From Pseudoalteromonas sp. GCY (GTDB lineage: Bacteria > Pseudomonadota > Gammaproteobacteria > Enterobacterales > Alteromonadaceae), in the NCBI RefSeq assembly GCF_016695175.1, contig NZ_CP068023.1, positions 1,476,501-1,540,500 on the forward strand: DNA of 64,000 nt, read 5' to 3'. Position numbers and translations under genes: made by a program. The notes beneath the pieces are model-generated. The model was given only the letters and a program-made list of their open reading frames with translations. It was not told the DNA's origin and searched no databases. Positions 39,393 to 46,931 of this stretch are shown here, in pieces. Position 1 is the first letter of the stretch. Each line of letters opens with the position of its first letter.

Positions 39393-39788
39393 ATGAATGA
39401 AACGATAAACTCAGGCGCTGATGCGGTCACTGCAAAGATAGCGAGTGTAAACGATTGGCGTGCAGTGGTATTGCAGCAGATCAGAAGTCTGATCTTAAGT
39501 GTTGATAAAGATGTAGAGGAAGATATCAAATGGCGTAAGCCAAGCAACCCCACAGGTGTGCCCGTCTGGTCAAAAGCTGGCATGATCTGCACGGGCGAAG
39601 TTTACAAAGATAAGGTCAAACTTACCTTTGCATATGGCGCAAAGTTTGAAGATGAACACCAGTTATTCAATACAGGGTTTGCTGGTAATACTCGAAGGGC
39701 GATTGATATTAAACAGCAGGACACCATCAATGAAGCCCATTTCTGTACACTGATCCGCGCAGCGATTCGGTATAACGCTGCGCGTTAA
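39393..39788 (+). CDS. DUF1801-family protein
   Basis: This 131-aa cytosolic protein has the YdhG/DUF1801 pattern: LQQIRSLILSVDKDVEEDIKWRKPSNPTGVPVWSKAGMICTGE and VKLTFAYGAKFEDEHQLFN. The fold is known from structural genomics to be alpha/beta, but the function is unknown. The gene stands alone after the gltBD terminator, starting at ATG 39393 with AAGGAAAG upstream. It converges with recN, and the two stops are 28 nt apart. Confidence 0.85.
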   Translation: MNETINSGADAVTAKIASVNDWRAVVLQQIRSLILSVDKDVEEDIKWRKPSNPTGVPVWSKAGMICTGEVYKDKVKLTFAYGAKFEDEHQLFNTGFAGNTRRAIDIKQQDTINEAHFCTLIRAAIRYNAAR

Positions 39789-39816
39789 TCAACAGGTGCA
39801 ATCAGCTTGATAACAG

Positions 39817-41493
39817 TTACGCACTTTGTACTTGTAATAACTCCTTTGCACTGGCTCTTGTCGTGTCGCTTATTTTATCACCGCCAATTAACCTTGCGAT
39901 TTCATCAATGCGCTGGCTTTCTGCCATTGGGGTCATTTTGGTAAAGGTTTCGCCATTTTCTACCCGTTTTGCGACAAAGAACTGGTTGTGACCACTGCAT
40001 GCCACTTGCGGTAAATGGGTAACACAAATAACTTGCGTAGACTGGCCAAGCTGGCGTAGCAATTTACCTACGGTTGCAGCCGTTGGACCTGAGATCCCAA
40101 CATCAACTTCATCGAAAATCAAAGTGGGTGTCGTAACGCGTGTTGCGATAATCACTTGAACGGCTAAGCTTATCCGAGATAGCTCACCACCTGAGGCAAC
40201 TTTGCCCATCGGTTGTAAAGGTTGGCCTGGGTTAGTAGAGACGTAAAATTCAATGTGGTCATACCCAAGTGGACTCGGTTTAGCGCCAAAGTTAGGCGTT
40301 AACTGGATCTCAAATTGACCATCACCCATCGCAAGCTCTTTCATACTTGCAGAAATACGTTCGTTAAGAGACTTACTGGCTTGCTGGCGGCTTTGACTTA
40401 ACCCTAGTGCAGCTTGGTTATAGGCGTTGATGGCTTCAGCAATTTCTTCCTCTAATGCATCCAGTCGTGCAGAGTCAGAGCTAATAGACTCAAGCTCATG
40501 TTGCAGTGCTTGATGGTGCTGATATAGCAATTCAGGCTGAACTTGATGTTTTCTAGCTAAATCTAGAGCTTGGGAGAGTCTATCTTCTAGCTCTTGTAGT
40601 CGCATCGGATCTTGTTCAACTGAATCGGAATAACTGCGGATCTCTCTACTTGCTTCTTCCACTTGTACTGCTGCCTCTTCAAGCACTTGCGCAATATTTT
40701 CAAGGGTTTTGTCAAAACTGGTGAGTTCAGAGAACACTTGTGCACTTTGTTGTAGTTGCGATAGCACAGTCTGCTCATCATTTTCATAAAGGCGAGAAAG
40801 CTCACGGTGGCATTGTTCTAAAATGGTCTGGCTATGGCTTAGGCGCGAATGTTCGGTCTCAATATCTTCATATTCGCCTTCTTGTAGGGCAAACTCATCA
40901 AGCTCTGCTACTTGGTACTCAAGAAGTTGTTTTTTTGCAGCTTGTGCCTGTTGTGACTTTTGTAGTTCGGCATATTCTTTTTGCAGTTTATGGTAGTGAT
41001 TATATTGGCCCTTAACTGCTTGTAACAAAGTCGTGTGGTTTGCGTAAGCATCAAGCAAGTGCAGTTGATATTCTGGCTTTAGCAGTAGCTGATGGGCATG
41101 TTGTCCATGGATCGCAATAAGATGTTGGCCTAACTCCTTTTGCTGGCCAGCAGTAACAGGGGAGCCATTGATGTAGCTTTTACTACGCCCACTTTTACTA
41201 ATAACACGACGAAGAATACATTCATTCTCTTCGTTATCTAGCATATGCTCCGTTAGAAAGCGTTTGGCAGCAGGGAGATTTGAAACATCAAACTGAGCAG
41301 AGATATCCGCCTTGTCGGTACCTGGACGAATAGCAGAAGGATCAGCACGCTCACCGAGACATAAAGAAAGCGCATCGATCGCAATGGACTTACCCGCGCC
41401 TGTTTCACCTGTAATTGCGGTCATGCCGCAATGCCAGTCAATATTTAGCGCACTAACAATAGCAAAATTTTGAACATTTAAAGCTAAAAGCAT
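39817..41493 (-). CDS. recN: DNA repair protein RecN
   Basis: This 558-aa SMC-like ATPase of double-strand break repair has Walker A GETGAGKS (29-36), a long coiled coil (about 150-380, EDIETEHSRLSHS and HQALQHELESISSD) and Walker B TLIFDEVDVGISG near 470. I choose ATG 41493 since GTG at 41502 overlaps the ribosome-binding region. Two LexA boxes precede or overlap the start, so it is an SOS gene, as in E. coli. The gene converges with the DUF1801 gene. Confidence 0.97.
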   Translation of the reverse strand: MLLALNVQNFAIVSALNIDWHCGMTAITGETGAGKSIAIDALSLCLGERADPSAIRPGTDKADISAQFDVSNLPAAKRFLTEHMLDNEENECILRRVISKSGRSKSYINGSPVTAGQQKELGQHLIAIHGQHAHQLLLKPEYQLHLLDAYANHTTLLQAVKGQYNHYHKLQKEYAELQKSQQAQAAKKQLLEYQVAELDEFALQEGEYEDIETEHSRLSHSQTILEQCHRELSRLYENDEQTVLSQLQQSAQVFSELTSFDKTLENIAQVLEEAAVQVEEASREIRSYSDSVEQDPMRLQELEDRLSQALDLARKHQVQPELLYQHHQALQHELESISSDSARLDALEEEIAEAINAYNQAALGLSQSRQQASKSLNERISASMKELAMGDGQFEIQLTPNFGAKPSPLGYDHIEFYVSTNPGQPLQPMGKVASGGELSRISLAVQVIIATRVTTPTLIFDEVDVGISGPTAATVGKLLRQLGQSTQVICVTHLPQVACSGHNQFFVAKRVENGETFTKMTPMAESQRIDEIARLIGGDKISDTTRASAKELLQVQSA

Positions 41494-41494
41494 A

Positions 41495-41510
41495 CTGTAC
41501 ACCCTAACAG
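41495..41510 (-). promoter_or_regulatory. LexA box at the recN start
   Basis: CTGTACACCCTAACAG has the CTGT-N8-ACAG pattern of the gammaproteobacterial SOS box. It ends one base before the recN ATG codon (41491-41493), so it overlaps the leader. It is the weaker of the two sites because the middle is not AT-rich. Confidence 0.65.
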
Positions 41511-41517
41511 AGAATTA

Positions 41518-41533
41518 CTGTTAATTTATACAG
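41518..41533 (-). promoter_or_regulatory. Canonical LexA box of recN
   Basis: CTGTTAATTTATACAG matches CTGT-N8-ACAG with an AT-rich centre. The likely -10 (TATAAA on the minus strand) lies inside the box, so LexA would block RNA polymerase directly. Confidence 0.85.
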
Positions 41534-41588
41534 TATTTTATTGTTTAGCAACTCAAATTAAAAAATTCTGCTAAAAATAATAGCAACA

Positions 41589-42170
41589 TTAACCAACAGC
41601 ATGCTCTTTTACTAAGGCTGCTGCTTGCATTTGTTGGTTGGATGGCTCTGAGCTACTTAGTTCTGGTGAGTCTAATACATCTTCATCTTGTTGTATTGCT
41701 GGTGTATCAGGTGTTTGAATGCGTGCAATGAGAGCTGGAAGCATCTCGCGATAGAAATCACGATTGTAGGCAATGCCCGTAGTAGGTAATTCGGCAACAA
41801 AATATTGTAGTTGCTCAGCAAGCAAATCCATATTGCCATTTGAACGACACTTATTGAGCTCGTTTGTCACTGAATAGATAAATAACTCTGACACTTTTTC
41901 CAGTTGCGCCAAGTTTTCTTCCGAATGCACTTGTACAACGAAAAAGTTGCCGACGATTGCATTGATCTGCGGTGCGTATTTTGGCCTTAAAATCTTCGCT
42001 TCGACGAATTCAGCAACCTTCAGCTTAAAGTTGCTACTAATTACTTTTAAACGATCATTAAAGGCTTTTTTTTCCGCTTCACGGGCTTTTCTTCTATTAT
42101 TTTCAATCACTAAATACACTGAAAGTATAGTGATAAGCAGCGCCAATGTGAAAAATACAACGTAAGCCAT
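41589..42170 (-). CDS. Membrane-anchored hypothetical protein
   Basis: This 193-aa protein has one N-terminal membrane helix (MAYVVFFTLALLITILSVYLVI) followed by a basic patch (ENNRRKAREAEKK) and a helical soluble domain facing the cytoplasm by the positive-inside rule. The C-terminus is acidic and Ser/Gln-rich. I do not recognise a family. It lies between recN and nadK on the same strand, with 62 nt to nadK and 95 nt to recN. Promoter and partner are unknown. Confidence 0.7.
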   Translation of the reverse strand: MAYVVFFTLALLITILSVYLVIENNRRKAREAEKKAFNDRLKVISSNFKLKVAEFVEAKILRPKYAPQINAIVGNFFVVQVHSEENLAQLEKVSELFIYSVTNELNKCRSNGNMDLLAEQLQYFVAELPTTGIAYNRDFYREMLPALIARIQTPDTPAIQQDEDVLDSPELSSSEPSNQQMQAAALVKEHAVG

Positions 42171-42232
42171 TTTATTGTTATTTACCTAAATTAGAGAATT
42201 TAACCAAGGCTATTTTGCGTAACTTTGCTTAC

Positions 42233-43117
42233 TTAGTAAAGCCTACTGCCCCAATTTAATTTTTGTCTAAGAACATTGTAGTAGGAGTAACATTTAGGAT
42301 GGATCAGTCTTAGTCTTTTCTCCGCTTTTTTGATTATAACTTCGTCACCAGGTAGCACTGCCAGTACGACATGACTGTCACAACTCACTTGTAAGCTGTC
42401 GGTATTTTCTAGACTTAACTTAAGTTTGACTTCTTTTTCTGCATCCACCACTAAAGGCCTGCTGGATAAGGTGTGCGGAAACATAGGCACCAGTGAAATA
42501 GCGTCGAGTTCTGGGGTCAAAATAGGACCACCACCTGAAAGCGAGTAAGCGGTTGACCCCGTTGGTGTCGAGACAATTAAACCGTCCGAGCGCTGTGAAA
42601 ATACGAAGTCGTCGTCGATAAAGGCCTCAAATTCAATCATATGAGCAACCTTATCAGCGTGTAATACGGCTTCGTTCATTGCTAAATTTGCGCTTTTAAG
42701 TTGGTGATGTCGGTATACCGCCACCTCCAATAGAAATCTCGATTCTTCAATAAATTGGCCGCTTAACACCGCTTCGAGCTGCGCTTCAAAGCCTTCGGGA
42801 TTCAAATCTGTCAAAAAGCCTAAGTTACCGCGGTTTACACCAATCACGGCGACATCAAAACGAGCCAGTACTCTTGCTGCACCAAGCATGTTACCGTCAC
42901 CCCCAACAACAATAGCAAGATCGCAGCGTTTACCTAGTTCAACTAACTCGACTACAGCGTCTTCGTCTAACGACTTTATTTGCTCCGCAACGCGATCTTC
43001 TACGAGTACTTCATATCCTAATGCTTGCAAAAATGTGTAGAGTCGTTGTAAGGTCGTCCCCGCGCCTTCGTGGTTGGGTTTGCCAATTAAGCCGATGGTG
43101 TTAAACGTGGTCGTCAT
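42233..43117 (-). CDS. nadK: NAD kinase
   Basis: This 294-aa enzyme phosphorylates NAD to NADP. The diagnostic GGDGN is at 72-76 ([17 protein letters not shown]), then [12 protein letters not shown] and the substrate loop [16 protein letters not shown]. The length is normal. It is divergent from the hrcA-grpE pair, an arrangement also seen in enteric bacteria, where nadK adjoins grpE and recN. The frame is intact and the ATG at 43117 has a plausible leader. Confidence 0.97.
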   Translation of the reverse strand: MTTTFNTIGLIGKPNHEGAGTTLQRLYTFLQALGYEVLVEDRVAEQIKSLDEDAVVELVELGKRCDLAIVVGGDGNMLGAARVLARFDVAVIGVNRGNLGFLTDLNPEGFEAQLEAVLSGQFIEESRFLLEVAVYRHHQLKSANLAMNEAVLHADKVAHMIEFEAFIDDDFVFSQRSDGLIVSTPTGSTAYSLSGGGPILTPELDAISLVPMFPHTLSSRPLVVDAEKEVKLKLSLENTDSLQVSCDSHVVLAVLPGDEVIIKKAEKRLRLIHPKCYSYYNVLRQKLNWGSRLY

Positions 43118-43170
43118 TCAGTCATTTGTCCTTGGTATCTTTGTTGCAAGATTATATTAAAAGCGTAGTG

Positions 43171-43198
43171 CTTGAAACTGGCAATTGACACCCATATT
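43171..43198 (+). promoter_or_regulatory. Sigma-32-like promoter at the hrcA start
   Basis: CTTGAAA (43171-43177) is followed after 12-13 bases by aCCCATAT (about 43190-43197), a close match to the RpoH consensus with one mismatch. The -10 ends only 10 bases before the proposed hrcA ATG at 43208, so the transcript would have almost no leader. Confidence 0.55.
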
Positions 43199-43207
43199 AA
43201 AATAATT

Positions 43208-44143
43208 ATGAAACTAAATCCCAGAGATGAACAAATTCTGTGTGCGGTCATGCGCCATTATTGTAATGGTGAAGGGCAGCCTGTTGCATCCAGCAAAATA
43301 GCAAAGCAGGACGGCCTTGCTATTTGTTCCGCAACCGTACGCAATGCAATGGCAAGACTTGAAAATCAAGGCTTATTGTATTCGCCGCACACGTCAGCTG
43401 GCCGCGTGCCCACCGACCAAGGTGTAAAATTCTGGCTACAGGAGTTTTTTCCTCTGGCTGATGTTGCCGTTCATTGGCAACCAGATCAATCCGCAATAGT
43501 CTCTTTTGCACATTTATTGAGTCAAAACTTTCAGGTCTGTTGCTGCGTGGGATTACCACAAGTTAGCAGCAAACAAATGTTCCGTGTGGAAGTGCTCGAT
43601 TTTGATCGTAAAAACTGGCTGGTCCTGCTGTTAGACAGAGCGGGGCAATCACACAATATTTGTATTGATAAACCCGTTGATGACTCCGACGCGTTGCGTT
43701 ACCAGTTCGCAGCTTGGATGAATACCGTATTCAGTCAACAAACTTTAGTTGAAGGGTTGCACCGAATGCGCGCCATGGCACACAGTGCACCGCCGAGTTG
43801 TCATCATATTTTGGCCCAGTGGACTAAGCAGTTAAGTCAGCAATTAGGCTCAGATAATGCAATTGTTGTCGGCGAGCGCTACTTATATAACCGCTTAGAG
43901 TTGGATAGAGAGATTAATCTTGGCGTCGGATTTTTGGACCAAGTTGAAGACCGTTTGGCGTTTAAAGACGGCGTATCCGTGTTACTTGGTGAAGAGCTAA
44001 GCATGCTCGGTTTACATCGCGTAGTGGTGCTCAGTGTGCCGTATTTCTCTAAAGGGGAATATCAAAGTCGCTTTTGCGTGATTTGCCCTGCGGATTCCAA
44101 GATCGAAGCTATCTTGTCGGAATTCAAAAAATTGCCGCAATAA
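43208..44143 (+). CDS. hrcA: HrcA-family heat-inducible repressor
   Basis: This 311-aa protein begins with a winged-helix domain: RDEQILCAVMRHYCNGEGQPVASSKIAKQ..LAICSATVRNAMARLENQGLLYSPHTSAGRVPTDQGVKFWL. This is the HrcA pattern (SATVRNAMARLE, HTSAGRVPT). The GAF-like C-terminal domain follows, ending KLPQ. HrcA normally represses heat-shock genes through the CIRCE operator TTAGCACTC-N9-GAGTGCTAA, which I do not find here. I start at ATG 43208 because the longer frame from TTG 43172 starts inside the sigma-32-like -35 box. There is no clear Shine-Dalgarno. grpE follows after 65 nt. Confidence 0.85.
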   Translation: MKLNPRDEQILCAVMRHYCNGEGQPVASSKIAKQDGLAICSATVRNAMARLENQGLLYSPHTSAGRVPTDQGVKFWLQEFFPLADVAVHWQPDQSAIVSFAHLLSQNFQVCCCVGLPQVSSKQMFRVEVLDFDRKNWLVLLLDRAGQSHNICIDKPVDDSDALRYQFAAWMNTVFSQQTLVEGLHRMRAMAHSAPPSCHHILAQWTKQLSQQLGSDNAIVVGERYLYNRLELDREINLGVGFLDQVEDRLAFKDGVSVLLGEELSMLGLHRVVVLSVPYFSKGEYQSRFCVICPADSKIEAILSEFKKLPQ

Positions 44144-44146
44144 AGG

Positions 44147-44175
44147 GTTGAAACTCTCATTTCAATCCCCATAAT
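44147..44175 (+). promoter_or_regulatory. Sigma-32 promoter of grpE
   Basis: GTTGAAA (44147-44153) and CCCCATAAT (44167-44175) are 13 bases apart, matching the RpoH consensus. It starts 3 nt after the hrcA stop codon and ends 33 nt before the grpE ATG. Confidence 0.85.
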
Positions 44176-44208
44176 TACCGCAGTTGTAAAGAATCGGAGA
44201 ATCACCAC

Positions 44209-44826
44209 ATGTCTGAGCAGACAAAAGCCCCAGAGCAAGAGCTTGAACAAGAACAAACACAAACGGAAGCAGAAGTTGTAGAAGCGCAAGCAGAACAACA
44301 AACTCAGGAAGAGCAGGCAGAAAATGCGGGTGAGTTGAGCCCAGAAGAAGAAATCGCTGGTCTGTACGCTGAGCTTGAAACCGCTAAGCAAACTATCGAC
44401 TCACAAAAAGATAGCGTTGTACGCGCTGCCGCTGAGCTTGAAAATGTTCGTCGCCGTGCAGCGCAGGACGTTGAAAAAGCACACAAATTTGCGTTAGAAA
44501 AGTTCTCAAACGAATTACTACCCGTAATCGATAACCTAGAGCGTGCTATTGAGTTTTCTGACAAAGAAAACGAAGCGCTAAAGCCTGTGCTTGAAGGTAT
44601 CGATATGACTATTAAGACATTTACAGATGCCCTTGCTAAATTTGGTGTTGAAGCAGTCAACCCACAAGGTGAGGCATTTAACCCAGAGCTACATCAAGCA
44701 ATGTCAATTCAGCCGAGCAATGATGTATCACCAAATACTGTGCTTGCTGTGATGCAAAAAGGGTATACCTTAAACGGCCGTCTATTGCGCCCTGCAATGG
44801 TGATGGTCTCTAAGGCTGCTGAATAA
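44209..44826 (+). CDS. grpE: Nucleotide exchange factor GrpE
   Basis: This 205-aa co-chaperone releases ADP from DnaK. A long Glu/Gln-rich N-terminal tail (about 1-45) precedes the coiled coil and dimerisation helices ([42 protein letters not shown]), and the beta-domain ([21 protein letters not shown]...[22 protein letters not shown]) is complete. ATG 44209 follows CGGAG. dnaK is not in the window, so the partner must be elsewhere. A strong terminator follows. Confidence 0.97.
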   Translation: MSEQTKAPEQELEQEQTQTEAEVVEAQAEQQTQEEQAENAGELSPEEEIAGLYAELETAKQTIDSQKDSVVRAAAELENVRRRAAQDVEKAHKFALEKFSNELLPVIDNLERAIEFSDKENEALKPVLEGIDMTIKTFTDALAKFGVEAVNPQGEAFNPELHQAMSIQPSNDVSPNTVLAVMQKGYTLNGRLLRPAMVMVSKAAE

Positions 44827-44840
44827 GCAGATTCAATTTG

Positions 44841-44867
44841 AAAAGCCGCTCATTGAGCGGCTTTTTT
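44841..44867 (+). terminator. Terminator of grpE
   Basis: The stem AAGCCGCTCA / TGAGCGGCTT is followed by TTTT, 15 nt after the grpE stop. Confidence 0.9.
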
Positions 44868-44891
44868 GCGTTTAGTAACGAGTGTATTCGC

Positions 44892-45932
44892 TTACCAACT
44901 ACACTGCTTCACTTTATCAAACCAAGGACTGGAAAAAGTCTTGGCTGTGATGGGGAGTGGAGCCGTTACTTCGACGCCTAACTCTTTTGCTAAATATCTA
45001 TGTACTAGTAGCTTTACTTTATCGCTTTCTAACTGGGTATATGCCAGTTGCAACGCTTGTTTGGTGCTTTGGTTGGGCATGTCTCCTTCGAGTTGTTTAT
45101 AGCGCGCCTCAAGCCATTGTAGCCAAGCTTGTTTTGATTCGTTTGGAAAAGCTGTAGTTAGGGTAGAGGTAGGCCCTTGTAAACGTTCGTAGTTGACGAT
45201 TTGTTTTTGAATAAGAAAGACAAACATCAAGTTAATTCCCGCTGAGATTTGACCCGAGCGTTTATCAATGGCTTGATAGCCCAACAAAGCATGGCGAAAA
45301 TACTGCTCTGCTTCAAATATTCGACCTTGATCAAGCGCGAGGCTACCCAAATTGCTTTCGATCATTGCAAGTACTGGGGTTTGTTTTAAATCCTCAGCCA
45401 ATTTGCGTGCTTTGGCATACAATGTTCTCGCTTTTTGATAGTCATCTTGGTTGCGGGCAACTAGCGCCATACTGTTAGTCAGCGTAAGCCGTTGGCGGTC
45501 ATTTTCTGCATATTTGTAGGCACACTTGAGGCTAGTATCAGCATCATCAAGGTACTCCTGTCGGCGTAACCAAATCCCAAGAGCACTCAAAATGGTCGGG
45601 AGGTTTGCTTTAAAAAACATATCATCTGGATACAAAAAGGTCGCGTTTATTGAGGTATAGAGCCTATCTACTTTATTTGTTGGTACAGATGCACGAGCGC
45701 TCAGCAAATGCCACTGAATAAATAACGGCACAGGTACATCTTGCAGCTGTTCTAAACTGTCGAGAATAATCAGTGATTGTGCTGGGTTTACTGTTAAATA
45801 GTCGCTGGCCTCGTCTAGCTTACTTTCAAAATATGAAAAGTCTTTCGCCAACGCGTGTTGGCAAAAATAAAATGTACAAGTTACAAAGAGTAAAAACCGA
45901 ACCAAGCAAACCCCAACCACATTTTGGCGCAT
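44892..45932 (-). CDS. Exported TPR-repeat protein
   Basis: This 346-aa protein has an N-terminal signal peptide (RFLLFVTCTFYFCQHALA-KD). It contains tetratricopeptide-like helices, for example LGIWLRRQEYLDDADTSLKCAYKYAE, MALVARNQDDYQKARTLYAKARKLAE and LGSLALDQGRIFEAEQYFRHALLGYQAI. This is a protein-binding scaffold in the periplasm. No enzyme or output domain is attached, although similar TPR regions occur in front of GGDEF domains in related bacteria. It is followed, on the same strand and upstream, by a solute-binding protein and the sensor kinase gene. The partner is unknown. Confidence 0.75.
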   Translation of the reverse strand: MRQNVVGVCLVRFLLFVTCTFYFCQHALAKDFSYFESKLDEASDYLTVNPAQSLIILDSLEQLQDVPVPLFIQWHLLSARASVPTNKVDRLYTSINATFLYPDDMFFKANLPTILSALGIWLRRQEYLDDADTSLKCAYKYAENDRQRLTLTNSMALVARNQDDYQKARTLYAKARKLAEDLKQTPVLAMIESNLGSLALDQGRIFEAEQYFRHALLGYQAIDKRSGQISAGINLMFVFLIQKQIVNYERLQGPTSTLTTAFPNESKQAWLQWLEARYKQLEGDMPNQSTKQALQLAYTQLESDKVKLLVHRYLAKELGVEVTAPLPITAKTFSSPWFDKVKQCSW

Positions 45933-46032
45933 CTACTAACTGTAGTCGGCAGTAACAAATAGTTCCAAATCAATTACGATAAACAGCACTATACAAAGAT
46001 AAGCAACAATGCAGAGGTCGCCTCTTCAGTTA

Positions 46033-46803
46033 TCAATTGGGATCGGAAACGTGATGAAAAGAAAACAAATTGCTGAGTTCGCTCTGATGCAATTCGATTA
46101 GTTGATTGATGTTTTCAAGATCTACAATAGTTAAACTGACTTTGCTAAGCATATAGCTAACAGGTGTTTTATTCGCGTCGATACCTGAATAGATAACATC
46201 GGTATACTCTTTGGTTTGAATAAAGTGTTCGCCCGCGAGCTTATCTTCAACAACATAGTCAACTCGCTGTTTACTCAACATTTTAAAGCGACGAGCGGCA
46301 TTGGGTAGGTGTACCAGCTGATCGTTATAAAAGTCTTGGATCAGTTTTTCAAAGGCAATACCGTAATAGCTGCCAGCATTCAGTGCAAAAGTGTTTCCTG
46401 CAAGGATCAACGACTCAACTTCGCCGCCAATTTTTGGTTTGTCTTTATGTTGGAATAATGCCATGACTTCTTGGCGGTAAGGTGTAGTGAAGTACGCAAA
46501 CTTAGCTCTAGTTGCCGTTTTGGTCGCGGCCACCAGTAAGTCTACTTTACCTGCTTTTAGCTCCGCTAGCATTCTTGCTGAAGTGGGATAAAAGACGTAT
46601 TTAAGACAATAAGGAGAATCTCTAAAAAGGGTGTTTAGAGCATTAATCTCTAAACCAGAGACATTACCTTCTTTACGGGAAATATAGGGGGGCCAAAGTG
46701 TTTCATTCATACCTACTCGTAAAGTTTTGCTACATTTTGCTAAAGTTTCAAAAGCCAAAAATGTGATGAGTAAACTAAGTAAAAGCGATCTAGAACATTT
46801 CAT
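46033..46803 (-). CDS. Periplasmic solute-binding protein, family 3
   Basis: This 256-aa protein has a signal peptide (MKCSRSLLLSLLITFLAFETLA) and the family 3 fold: TLRVGMNETLWPPYISRKEGNVSGLEINALN, MLAELKAGKVDLLVAATKTATRAKFAYFTTPYRQEVMALF. Members bind amino acids or polar ligands, and some serve as sensors. There is no transporter permease or ATPase gene nearby, so it may be a stand-alone sensor subunit. A hybrid kinase gene sits 129 nt away on the same strand, upstream, and a link to it is possible but unproven. Ligand residues cannot be assigned. Confidence 0.85.
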   Translation of the reverse strand: MKCSRSLLLSLLITFLAFETLAKCSKTLRVGMNETLWPPYISRKEGNVSGLEINALNTLFRDSPYCLKYVFYPTSARMLAELKAGKVDLLVAATKTATRAKFAYFTTPYRQEVMALFQHKDKPKIGGEVESLILAGNTFALNAGSYYGIAFEKLIQDFYNDQLVHLPNAARRFKMLSKQRVDYVVEDKLAGEHFIQTKEYTDVIYSGIDANKTPVSYMLSKVSLTIVDLENINQLIELHQSELSNLFSFHHVSDPN

Positions 46804-46931
46804 GGCGTAAATCTCTGAGCGTTATATGGAGCATGCTTACTTTATCAGCAAAAAAAGGCAGGCACACGCGCTCTGTTAAACGATTAAGAATGTTTAATGT
46901 ATCCGCAAAGTGTTTTTTGCTTCTTAATTTA

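Noticed and set aside
43130-44209. CIRCE operator for the HrcA-like protein
   Set aside because: No TTAGCACTC / GAGTGCTAA pair found near hrcA or grpE.
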